DNA from: an uncultured Haliea sp.
GTDB lineage: Bacteria; Pseudomonadota; Gammaproteobacteria; Pseudomonadales; Halieaceae
Length of the DNA stretch: 64,000 nucleotides
Assembly (NCBI GenBank): GCA_947258585.1
Contig: CAMYIZ010000037.1
Coordinates: 1-64,000, forward strand
Direction: 5' to 3'
Part shown: positions 53,171 through 61,666 of the stretch, in pieces
Position numbering within the stretch: the stretch's first letter is position 1
How the letters are laid out: every line of letters starts with the position of its first letter
Notes under the pieces: generated by a model
The model's input: only the letters and a program-made list of their open reading frames with translations
Database searches by the model: none
What the model was told of the DNA's origin: nothing
Translations under genes and position numbers: made by a program

Positions 53171-54931
53171 TTGTTTTCTCCAGGTCGCTTGCGGGATGGG
53201 CTCCTGTTGCTGGCATTGCTGCTGCTCGCCGCCCCAGGGCGGGCAGGACCGACCCTGGAGTACCGGGTTGAGGGCCTGGAGCGTGAGCAGCGCGCCAATG
53301 TGGAGGCCTGGCTGGGTGCCCCGCCCGAGACCAAGTCCGCCCGGGCGAATTTTGTGACGTCGGCGCGGGATCGCGTGGAGCGCAGTCTCCAGGCGCTGGG
53401 TCACTACCGGGCCGATGTCGACATCAACCTCGATCGGCAGCAGGATCCCTGGCGCATGGTGATCACGGTGGAGGCCGGCTCCCCGGTCACCGTCAGCGCC
53501 CTGGACCTGCAGCTGAGCGGCGACGCAGAGCTCGACCCTGCCTTTGCGCGCCTGCTGGCCAACAAGCCGCTGAACGAAGGCGATATCTTCCATCACGGCC
53601 ACTATGAGTCCCTGCGCAATGCGCTGCTGAGCCTGGGGCAGCGGCGCGGCTACTTTGACGGCGAGTTACTGGCGCGCTCGGTGGAGGTTGAGCCTACCGC
53701 CGGCGAGGCCCGCGTGCGGCTGCACTACGCCAGTGGCGAACGCTATCGCATCGGCGAGGTGCGGATGGATGAGGAGGTCTTGAGCCGGGACCTGTTGCTC
53801 AAGCTGCAGAATTTCGAGGCGGGTGCCCCCTACGAACTGGGTACCCTGCAGGGCCTGCAAGCGCAGTTGCAGCGGACCGGCTATTTCTCCGCCATAACCC
53901 TGCGCCCGGCCCTGGAGGAACGCGCCGCTGGCGAGGTCCCGCTGGATCTGGAGCTGTTCCCCGCCAAGCGTCACACCATCGATGTGGGCATAGGCTTCAG
54001 CACGGATACCGAGGAGCGGGTGTCGCTGACCTGGCGCACACCCAAGGTCAATCGCTTCGGGCACAGCCAGGAGACCCGCCTGGAGTACTCCGCAATCAAT
54101 CCCAGCGGGCGTTTTACCTACAATATCCCGCTCACGCACCCGCTGAACGACATGCTCCAGCTGGGGCTGCGGGTCGAGCAGAACGAATTTGGTGATCTGG
54201 AGAGCCGTCAGCAGGAGGCGCAGGTACGGCGGGAGCAGCGCTTCGGCAACTGGATCCTCAGTTATCACCTGCGGCTTCTCAACGAACAGTGGGATGCGGG
54301 TCCGGTCAATGGCAACGAGGACTACCTGCTGCCCGGTATCTCCATCTCCCACAAGCGCCGCGACGGCCCCCTGGTTAATCCCACGCGCGGTTTCAGCCAG
54401 TTCTATTCGGTGGAAGCCACCTCCAGCTACATGGGTTCCAGCGTCGACATGACGCGTCTCTACGCCAACTGGATCTACGTTCTGCCGCTGGCGGAACGGC
54501 ACCGTCTGGTGGCCCGCGCGGAAACGGGCGCCGCGCTGCTGGGTGACGGCCAACGCGACGACCTGGCGCCCTCCCTGAGTTTTTTCGCCGGCGGTTCCCA
54601 GAGTATTCGCGGCTTCGGCTATCAATCCATAGGCAACGAGGTGGACGTGGTTCTCGACGACGGCGAGGAAGGCGAGTTTGTCCTCGGCGGCAACCGGCTG
54701 GCGGTCGCCAGCCTGGAGTATCAATACGCTTTCCTCAAGGACTGGCGCGCGGCCCTGTTTGTCGATGGCGGCGATGCGTTCGACGAGGGTGAATTCGATG
54801 CCAGCTACGCGGCCGGCTTCGGCGTCCACTACATGACGCCGGTGGGCGCCATTAAGCTGGAGCTGGCGCGCAGTCTCAGTGAGGAAAATCCCGGCTGGCG
54901 GGTGCATATCAATATCGGGGCAGAGTTTTGA
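53171..54931 (+). CDS. tamA: TamA, outer-membrane component of the TAM complex
   Basis: A 586-residue Omp85 protein. A signal peptide (to about residue 25, GRA-G) leads to POTRA domains spanning about 30-260 and a C-terminal barrel ending in INIGAEF with Phe last. GGSQSIRGFGYQ is the Omp85 'RGF' signature. With TamB it inserts or exports outer-membrane components. The start is TTG 53171; no ATG or GTG suits. tamB overlaps the stop by 4 bases. Confidence 0.92.
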   Translation: MFSPGRLRDGLLLLALLLLAAPGRAGPTLEYRVEGLEREQRANVEAWLGAPPETKSARANFVTSARDRVERSLQALGHYRADVDINLDRQQDPWRMVITVEAGSPVTVSALDLQLSGDAELDPAFARLLANKPLNEGDIFHHGHYESLRNALLSLGQRRGYFDGELLARSVEVEPTAGEARVRLHYASGERYRIGEVRMDEEVLSRDLLLKLQNFEAGAPYELGTLQGLQAQLQRTGYFSAITLRPALEERAAGEVPLDLELFPAKRHTIDVGIGFSTDTEERVSLTWRTPKVNRFGHSQETRLEYSAINPSGRFTYNIPLTHPLNDMLQLGLRVEQNEFGDLESRQQEAQVRREQRFGNWILSYHLRLLNEQWDAGPVNGNEDYLLPGISISHKRRDGPLVNPTRGFSQFYSVEATSSYMGSSVDMTRLYANWIYVLPLAERHRLVARAETGAALLGDGQRDDLAPSLSFFAGGSQSIRGFGYQSIGNEVDVVLDDGEEGEFVLGGNRLAVASLEYQYAFLKDWRAALFVDGGDAFDEGEFDASYAAGFGVHYMTPVGAIKLELARSLSEENPGWRVHINIGAEF

Positions 54932-57900
54932 AGCGCCTCGCCCGCGGTTTTTTCCTGTTGCTGGTGCTGCTGCTGGCACTGTTGCTGGCGGCGCCGTTTA
55001 CCGCCTCCGGCACCCGGCTGCTGCTGGCACTGCTGCCTGCGTCGGGTCCCCTGCAGGTGGAATACCACAGCGGCCGCCTGGCCGGGGAGTTTCGCCTGCG
55101 GCGGTTGCAGTTGGCCACGGCGGATTTCGAGCTGCAGCTGACCGATCTGCACGCAGAGCTGAAGCCGGCTTGCCTGTGGCAAAGCAGGTTCTGTTTTACC
55201 CAGTTTGAGCTGGGCAGCCTCGCCCTGGAGGTCTTGGCGGGTGACGGCGACGACAGCGCCGCGGCCGCAACGCCCGTCGATCCACTGGTGCTGCCCGTGA
55301 GCGTGCGGGCGCCGCAGGTCGGTATCGCTGCCCTGCGGCTGCGCTGGCCGGGTGGCAGCTGGGAGCAGCAGCGGGCGAGCCTCGGGCTGGAACTCGACCA
55401 GTCCGGTGTTTATCTCGACCAGGTCGTGATCGCCGGCGGGTTGCTGACGCTGGCGTCGGACGCGGAGACCGACGCTGACCCGGACCCCGGCCCACTGCGG
55501 TTGCCGGAGGTTGCCCTGCCGCTGCTGTTGGCCGTGGAAAGCCTCGAGCTACAGTCCCCGAGACTGCGGCTGGGCGAGCTTGAGCAGGGACTGGACCGGC
55601 TGGCTCTCGGACTGCGCTGGCAGGGAACGGCGCTGGTGGTGGCTGACCTCGAAGCCGACAGCGACGAGTGGGGTACCCTGGCTGTGGCTGGTGAACTGGA
55701 CATGACCGCAGACTGGCCCATGGCGCTTGAACTGCGGGCGGCGCCGGCGCCCGCAATTCTGCCGGAAGCGCTGCAGGGCCGTTCCTTCGCCCTGCGCCTG
55801 AATGGAGAAGCGGATGCCCTGAAACTGGCGCTTGCCATGCCCGGTGAGCCGGCCCTGCAGCTTGCCGCGGAGGCAAACCTGTTGGATCCGGCGCTGCCCT
55901 TTGTGGCCGAGGCCCGCCTGCAGGGGGAGGAGGGCATAGCGCTGGCGGAGTATCTGCCGGGATTGCCACAGGAACTGGCAGCCGCCAGCCTGAGCCTGCC
56001 ACTGCTACTGAACGCAGAGGGTACTGTGCAGGCCCAGGCGATTTCCCTGCAGACGCGGCTGCAGGAGGTCGGGTACCCGGCGCTTGACCTGCGCCTTGCC
56101 GCTTCCCACGCCGCGGGACTGGTTACGGTGCAGGAGTTACATCTCGCCGGTGACGCAGACGAAGGCAGTCTCAGTCTGGCGGGAACGCTGGAATACGGCG
56201 ACGCCCTGCGCTGGCAGGCGACACTGCAGTCGCCGGGCATGGCGCTGCCGTCCCTGAGCGACTATGTTTTTGGCAATCTCAGCGGCAGTCTGGCGACGAC
56301 GGGCAGCCTGGTCGGCGGGCGCTGGGAGCTGACCCTGGACGATGTGGCGGTCGACGGCGAGGTCAACGGTCTGCCGGCCACCCTGAACGGGAATATCGCC
56401 CTCGCTGCGGATAGCTACATCACCTCGGGAGCCTTGTTGGGCGAGGCCAATGGTGCGCGCCTGCGCCTGGCCGCCGGCGGCATTGGCACCGCGGCCGTGG
56501 TCGAGCTTGCCATCAGCGATCTGGGGCGCTGGCAGCCGGGCAGTCGCGGCAGCGCCGAACTGCGGGGCGAGTGGCATGCGGAGGCTTCCACGCTCGGGCT
56601 GCAGGGTGGTCTCTTCAACCTGGGCTGGAACAATATCCGGGTGGAAGAGGGCACCCTGTCCGGTTCCCTGGACCTGGCCGCGAATGGCGCGCTCGATGCC
56701 CGCCTCAAGCTGCGGCAGGTGCTGGTCGGTGAAATGTCCCTGGGCACGGTTGTGGCTCGCGTCAGTGGCAGCCGGGATCAGCCGCGCCTGGTGCTGGAGT
56801 CTGGCGGTAGCCTGGAAGGCGCACTGCGCCTTGCGGCGCGGCAGGAGAACACAGACTGGGTGGTGCTGGTCAGTACCGACGGCGTGCAGACGCCCCTCGG
56901 TCCGCTGGCGTTGACGGCTCCGTTTACCGTCCGCTACCGCCCGGACGGGATCCGCGTGACCGGTCACTGCTGGCAGCTCCCCGCGAGCTCCCTGTGCCTG
57001 TCGGAGTGGATGCTCGGCGCCACAGGCAGTGGTACTGCGAGTCTGGAAGGCGACCTGGCCCTGTTTGCGGCCCTGCTGCCACAACAGTTGCAGGTGGAGG
57101 GGCCACTGACGGCCTCCCTGCGAGCCGACTGGCAGCCGGATTCACCGCTGCGGGCCACGGCACAGATCCTGAGCCCGGAGGGAACACTTACCCAGTTCTA
57201 TCCCGAGGGAGAGTCCGCCACGTTGAGCTGGGATGTCCTGAGTGCGAGTCTGGATCAGGGTGCCAATGGGCTGCTGATCGACGCCCACATGCAGCAGGAG
57301 GGAAAACGGGTAATCAGCCTGGCGGTCCGCCTGCCTGCTGATCGCACCGCTCCCCTGGCGGGGAGTCTCGACCTGCAACAGCTGCACCTCGCGACGTTGA
57401 GCCCATTCCTGCCCCAGCTGTCGCGCCTGGAGGGAGAGCTGAATGGCGCCCTGCGCCTGGACGGCACCCTGGCAGACCCGGGAATTTGGGGTGATGTTGC
57501 GTGGAGTGACGGCGCGCTTGTGGCGCACGCCAACCCCACCGAATTGCGCGATGTGGAGCTGGCGGTAAGCCTGCTTGGGGATCGCGCGGAGATCGCCGGG
57601 ACCGGCGTGCTCGGCGGTGGCGAGCTGGAAATCAGCGGGGATGCCCGCCTGCGACCCGAGCTGGAGCTCACACTCGCCCTGCGCGGCGACAGCAATCGCC
57701 TGCTCTATCCGCCCAGTACGCAGATGGTAGTGAGCCCGAACCTGCGCCTGAGTGCGAGTTCCGAGAGAGTGGTGGTCGGGGGCGAGGTAAACGTGACCTC
57801 CGGGGTACTGTCCTATGAGCAGTTGCCCGCAGGCAGTGTCTCCCTGTCACCCGATGTGGTCATAGTGGATTACGCCGGCAACGTGGTTACGGCGGACAGT

Positions 57901-58614
57901 GCCCTGAATTTCGATGCCGAAATCCGGGTGAGGATCAGTGATCGCTTCCGGGTCCAGGGGCGCGACCTCAACGTCAACGTCGGCGGCGACCTGTCCCTGC
58001 AACAGGTGTCGGGGCAGCCCTTGCAGCTGTTTGGCAATCTCAATATCGTCGGCGGCGAGTTCCGCGCCTATGGCCAGCGGCTGCTGGTACGTCAGGGCAG
58101 GGTCTCTTTTACCGGGCTGCCGGAGAACCCCGACCTCAACCTGCGGGCCGAGCGCGAAATACCCGCCGAGGACGTGCGCGCGGGCGTGCTGGTCAGCGGT
58201 ACCCTGGAAGAGCCCCAGATCACGCTGTACTCGGAGCCGGCACTGTCGCAAACCGAGACCCTGTCCTACCTGGTGCGCGGCCGCGGCATGGACAGTGGAG
58301 CGGGAGCCGACGGCACGGCCATGGCGCTGTCGGTCGGCACGGGGCTGGTCAACCAGAGTGGTATCGTGGCGGAACTCAATCGTCTGCCGGGCTTGCGCAA
58401 TGTGGAATTTGGCGCGGAGGGTTCAGAGGACGAGACGGCGGCGACGGTCAGCGGCTACATCGGCGAGCGCATCTACCTGTCCTACGGCGTTGGCCTGTAC
58501 GAACCCGTCAACGTGCTGACGGCGCGCCTGTATCTGCAGGCGCGCCTGTGGCTGGAAGTGGTGAGTCGCCTCGAGAGTTCTGTCGACCTGTACTACAGTT
58601 TCGACATCGACTGA
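54928..58614 (+). CDS. tamB: TamB, inner-membrane-anchored AsmA-like envelope protein
   Basis: A 1228-residue protein with an N-terminal membrane anchor (FFLLLVLLLALLLAAPF), a very long beta-rich region of AsmA/RBG-type repeats that bridge the periplasm, and a C-terminal DUF490 domain (VLVSGTLEEPQITLYSEPALSQTETLSYLV) ending in YYSFDID. TamB links to TamA for outer-membrane assembly or lipid transport. The TTG 54928 start overlaps the tamA stop (TTGA), so they are translated as a pair. Confidence 0.92.
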   Translation: MKRLARGFFLLLVLLLALLLAAPFTASGTRLLLALLPASGPLQVEYHSGRLAGEFRLRRLQLATADFELQLTDLHAELKPACLWQSRFCFTQFELGSLALEVLAGDGDDSAAAATPVDPLVLPVSVRAPQVGIAALRLRWPGGSWEQQRASLGLELDQSGVYLDQVVIAGGLLTLASDAETDADPDPGPLRLPEVALPLLLAVESLELQSPRLRLGELEQGLDRLALGLRWQGTALVVADLEADSDEWGTLAVAGELDMTADWPMALELRAAPAPAILPEALQGRSFALRLNGEADALKLALAMPGEPALQLAAEANLLDPALPFVAEARLQGEEGIALAEYLPGLPQELAAASLSLPLLLNAEGTVQAQAISLQTRLQEVGYPALDLRLAASHAAGLVTVQELHLAGDADEGSLSLAGTLEYGDALRWQATLQSPGMALPSLSDYVFGNLSGSLATTGSLVGGRWELTLDDVAVDGEVNGLPATLNGNIALAADSYITSGALLGEANGARLRLAAGGIGTAAVVELAISDLGRWQPGSRGSAELRGEWHAEASTLGLQGGLFNLGWNNIRVEEGTLSGSLDLAANGALDARLKLRQVLVGEMSLGTVVARVSGSRDQPRLVLESGGSLEGALRLAARQENTDWVVLVSTDGVQTPLGPLALTAPFTVRYRPDGIRVTGHCWQLPASSLCLSEWMLGATGSGTASLEGDLALFAALLPQQLQVEGPLTASLRADWQPDSPLRATAQILSPEGTLTQFYPEGESATLSWDVLSASLDQGANGLLIDAHMQQEGKRVISLAVRLPADRTAPLAGSLDLQQLHLATLSPFLPQLSRLEGELNGALRLDGTLADPGIWGDVAWSDGALVAHANPTELRDVELAVSLLGDRAEIAGTGVLGGGELEISGDARLRPELELTLALRGDSNRLLYPPSTQMVVSPNLRLSASSERVVVGGEVNVTSGVLSYEQLPAGSVSLSPDVVIVDYAGNVVTADSALNFDAEIRVRISDRFRVQGRDLNVNVGGDLSLQQVSGQPLQLFGNLNIVGGEFRAYGQRLLVRQGRVSFTGLPENPDLNLRAEREIPAEDVRAGVLVSGTLEEPQITLYSEPALSQTETLSYLVRGRGMDSGAGADGTAMALSVGTGLVNQSGIVAELNRLPGLRNVEFGAEGSEDETAATVSGYIGERIYLSYGVGLYEPVNVLTARLYLQARLWLEVVSRLESSVDLYYSFDID

Positions 58615-58630
58615 GGCGGCAAGGCCTCAG
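58611..58630. terminator. Bidirectional hairpin between tamB and the OmpA-like gene
   Basis: CTGAGGC and GCCTCAG, 7 bp each with a 6-base loop, spanning both stop codons of convergent genes. On the plus strand it is followed by GTTTG; T-runs are short. Confidence 0.4.
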
Positions 58631-59265
58631 GTTTGCGGCAGGATGTAGAGCTCAACCCGGCGGTTCTGGGCGCGGCCCTGTTCACTGCTGTTGTCGGCGA
58701 TCGGCTGGTCGAAAGCCATGCCCTGGACCAGCATGCGCGAGCGGCTGACGTTGCGGGTCACCAGGTAGTCCGCCACGCTGCCGGCGCGGCGTTCGGACAG
58801 CTCCTGGTTGAGCTGGCGCCCGCCCGTGTTGTCGGTGTGACCGGTTACCCTGAGGGTGGTCTCCCCATACTTGGCCAACACCTCGCCAACAGCGTTGAGC
58901 GTGGGGTAGAAGTCACCGCGCAGGTTGTAGGAATTGGTCTGGAAGGTAATGTTGCCGGGCATGATCAGGCGGATGTTGTCACCCTCGCGCGCCACCTGGA
59001 CGCCAGTGCCCTGCAGCTGATCGCGCAGCTTGGCTTCCTGCACATCCATGTAGGCGCCGACACCTGCCCCGACGACGCCGCAGCCCAGGGCCGCGTTGCG
59101 GGCGTGTTTGCTGGAGTCGATGGACCCCACAATGCCGCAGACCGCGGCGGCTCCTGCGCCATAGGTGGCGGCCTTGCTCGCCTGCCGCTCTCCCGTGTAC
59201 GGGTTGGTGGTGCAGGCTCCCAGTAAAATGGTGGCGGCGGCCATGGATGCAATCTTCAAGCGCAT
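58627..59265 (-). CDS. OmpA-family lipoprotein (YiaD-type)
   Basis: A 212-residue lipoprotein (LLGAC lipobox, Cys near 18). A Gly/Ala-rich glycine-zipper stretch (AATYGAGAAAVCGIVGS, ALGCGVVGAGVGAYMD) precedes a C-terminal OmpA domain with TGHTDNTGGRQLNQELSERRA, which binds the diaminopimelate of peptidoglycan. The Gly-zipper region may insert in a membrane. It converges with tamB, with stops 13 bases apart. Confidence 0.88.
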   Translation of the reverse strand: MRLKIASMAAATILLGACTTNPYTGERQASKAATYGAGAAAVCGIVGSIDSSKHARNAALGCGVVGAGVGAYMDVQEAKLRDQLQGTGVQVAREGDNIRLIMPGNITFQTNSYNLRGDFYPTLNAVGEVLAKYGETTLRVTGHTDNTGGRQLNQELSERRAGSVADYLVTRNVSRSRMLVQGMAFDQPIADNSSEQGRAQNRRVELYILPQT

Positions 59266-59382
59266 GTAAAGTCTCCTCGTCCGGTTGCTGCCCGGGAACG
59301 TAACTAGGATGGCAAAGAGCCCCGGTTTCGGGGTCAGCCGGTATTGTACCTCAGGGACTACACTGGACCTGTTAACAATTGT

Positions 59383-59477
59383 AAGGAAGGAGTCGCGTCA
59401 AACCGATGCAATATGGATTCTCTGCAACACCCGCAGCGCAGCTCCGCAGCCTGGACTCGGGACCATGGACCCGCTGA
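59383..59477 (+). promoter_or_regulatory. Strong ribosome site and 23-codon upstream ORF before the membrane hydrolase gene
   Basis: AAGGAAGGAG at 59383-59392 is the strongest Shine-Dalgarno-like sequence in this gap, but is too far from ATG 59465. An ATG at 59406 opens a 23-codon frame whose stop (59475-59477) overlaps the first codons of the next gene. Leader-peptide coupling is possible; the SD-to-ATG spacing (13) is long. Confidence 0.35.
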
Positions 59478-60505
59478 CCCAGGGCGCCCTCGGCGCGGCC
59501 CTGCCCCAGGCCACGGCCAATCGCCGGCAAGTACTGGCGGCGGGCCTGCTCGGGTTCCTCTCCGGGATGGCGCCCGACCTCGACGTCCTGATCCGCTCCG
59601 CCGAGGACCCGCTGCTGTTCCTGGAGTACCATCGCCAGTTCACCCATGCGCTGGTCTTCATCCCCTTCGGCGGCCTGCTCTGCGCGCTGTTGCTGCACCG
59701 CCTTATCGGTCGCCGGGCAGGCCTGGGGTTCTGGCGCAGCTACCTGTTCTGCACCCTGGGCTATGCCACCCACGGACTGCTCGACGCCTGCACCACCTAT
59801 GGCACGCTGCTGCTCTGGCCCTTCAGCGACCAGCGGTTTGCCTGGAATACCATCTCCATCATCGACCCCTTGTTCACGCTGCCGGTCCTGGCCCTGATTA
59901 TCGTCGCCGCCCTGCGCCAGCGGCCCGCCCTCGCGCGGGTCGCCGTGATTTGGGGCCTGGCGTACCTGGCGGCCGGTGCCTGGCAGCGGGATCGGGCGGA
60001 AGTGCTGGGGGAGGCGCTGGCGGCCGAGCGCGGCCATCTGCCGGTGCGACTGGAGGCCAAGCCCAGCTTCGCCAATATCCTGGTGTGGAAGGTTGTCTAT
60101 GAAACCGCTACGGATTTCCATGTCGATGCGGTGCGTACCTGGCCCTCCGCGGTGGTGTACCCGGGGAGTTCCATACCGCGGCTGGACCCTGCCAGGGACC
60201 TGCCCTGGCTGGACCCGGCCTCGCAGCAGGCGCGAGATGTCGCTCGATTCGCCTGGTTCAGCAATGACTATGTGGCCCGCGATCCACAGATTTCCGGCCG
60301 TGTGATCGATGTCCGCTATTCCCTGCTGCCGAACGAGATCGATTCCCTCTGGAGCATCCAGCTGACCCCGGGAGCGGGGCCAGAGGAGCATGTCCGCTAC
60401 ACCATGCACCGCAACCGCCGTGACGGGCAGCTGGAGACCCTGTGGAAAATGCTGCTCGGGCAGCCACTCTCAGGCAGCGGCGAGTACCGCGTCAGCGGCC
60501 TCTAG
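59465..60505 (+). CDS. YdjM/DUF457-like membrane-bound metal-dependent hydrolase
   Basis: A 346-residue multi-pass protein. It starts MDPLTQGALGAA, has GMAPDLDVLIR and QFTHALVF near 54, and TLGYATHGLLDACTTYGT, the conserved His/Asp positions of the YdjM/DUF457 metal-dependent hydrolase family. About five membrane segments lie in residues 20-200; the C-terminal 150 residues are soluble. Its substrate is unknown. ATG 59465 is used because the protein's family start is MDPLTQ. The end overlaps the convergent aminotransferase by 36 bases. Confidence 0.8.
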   Translation: MDPLTQGALGAALPQATANRRQVLAAGLLGFLSGMAPDLDVLIRSAEDPLLFLEYHRQFTHALVFIPFGGLLCALLLHRLIGRRAGLGFWRSYLFCTLGYATHGLLDACTTYGTLLLWPFSDQRFAWNTISIIDPLFTLPVLALIIVAALRQRPALARVAVIWGLAYLAAGAWQRDRAEVLGEALAAERGHLPVRLEAKPSFANILVWKVVYETATDFHVDAVRTWPSAVVYPGSSIPRLDPARDLPWLDPASQQARDVARFAWFSNDYVARDPQISGRVIDVRYSLLPNEIDSLWSIQLTPGAGPEEHVRYTMHRNRRDGQLETLWKMLLGQPLSGSGEYRVSGL

Positions 60506-61651
60506 CGCGGCGCCGGTGTCCAGGCCCAGCCCCTGCTGCGCCAGGCTGGTGGCGAGCGCGGTGAGGCAGAGGGTGACGTTGGCCGCGGAGCAGGCATGGC
60601 CCATGAGCCCAATGCGCCAGGTCTTGCCCGCCAATACCCCCAGCCCGGCGCCGATTTCCAGGTTGAAATCCTCCAGCAGCGTTTTGCGCAGGGCGGCATC
60701 GTCGATGCCCTGGGGAATGCGCACGGCGTTCAATTGCGGCAGGCGGTGCTCCGGCGCCACGGCCATCTCCAGACCCAGTGCCTCCAGGCCGGCGACCAGC
60801 GCGTCGTGGTGGCGGCGGTGTCGCGCGTGAGCCGCCTCCAGGCCCTCTTCGCGCAGGATCAGCAGCGATTCATGCAGGGCGTACAGCAGGTTGATGGGCG
60901 CGGTGTGATGATAGGCGCGCTTGCTGGACCCGCCCCAGTAGCCCATCACCAGCTGCATATCGAGGAACCAGCTTTGCACCCGGTGGCTGCGCGCCTGTAT
61001 CCGCTCCACCGCGCGGGGGCTGAATGTGACCGGTGCCAGCCCGGGGATGCAGGACAGGCATTTCTGGGTGCCGGAGTACACCGCGTCCGCTCCCCAGGCA
61101 TCGACCTTGAGCTCAATGCCTCCCAGGGAGGTTACCGTGTCGACGATGGAGAGGGCGCCGTGATCCCGGGCCAGGGCACAGAGGGCCTCGGCATCGCTGC
61201 GCACGCCGGTTGAGGTTTCAGCGTGCACGAAGGCGAGCAGGGAGGCCTCGGGGTGGGCCCTGAACGCGGCGTCTACCTTGTCGATACTCACCGGCTGGCC
61301 CCAGTCGTCTTCCACCATCACGGCGGTGCCGCCGCAGCGCTCGACGTTTTCCTGCATGCGGCCGCCGAAGACGCCGTTGCGACAGACAATAACCGTGTCT
61401 CCCGGCGACACCAGGTTGACGAAGCAGGCTTCCATGCCGGCTGAGCCGGGCGCGGAAATCGGCAGCGTCAGCGCGTTTTCGGTCTGGAAGGCGTACTGCA
61501 GGAGGCCTTTGACCTCGTCCATCAGGGCGACAAACAGGGGGTCCAGGTGACCGATGGTCGGCCGCCCCAGCGCGCCCAGTACCCGCGCTGAAACATCTGA
61601 CGGCCCGGGACCCATGAGGGTGCGGCGTGGTGGGAAAAAGCTCTGGTTCAT
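60470..61651 (-). CDS. Class V aminotransferase, alanine/serine-glyoxylate type
   Basis: A 393-residue fold-type I PLP enzyme: MGPGPSDVSARVL start, GSAGMEACFVNL, DTVTSLGGIEL and the PLP-lysine in YSGTQKCLSC near residue 200. It moves an amino group from alanine or serine to glyoxylate, or is a related 2-aminoethylphosphonate-like enzyme; the former is more likely. It starts 15 bases after the ppdK stop on the minus strand, so ppdK is its upstream neighbour in one unit. The two enzymes join amino-acid breakdown to pyruvate/PEP. Confidence 0.88.
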   Translation of the reverse strand: MNQSFFPPRRTLMGPGPSDVSARVLGALGRPTIGHLDPLFVALMDEVKGLLQYAFQTENALTLPISAPGSAGMEACFVNLVSPGDTVIVCRNGVFGGRMQENVERCGGTAVMVEDDWGQPVSIDKVDAAFRAHPEASLLAFVHAETSTGVRSDAEALCALARDHGALSIVDTVTSLGGIELKVDAWGADAVYSGTQKCLSCIPGLAPVTFSPRAVERIQARSHRVQSWFLDMQLVMGYWGGSSKRAYHHTAPINLLYALHESLLILREEGLEAAHARHRRHHDALVAGLEALGLEMAVAPEHRLPQLNAVRIPQGIDDAALRKTLLEDFNLEIGAGLGVLAGKTWRIGLMGHACSAANVTLCLTALATSLAQQGLGLDTGAALEAADAVLAAA

Positions 61652-61666
61652 GTCTCTGTCCTTGTG

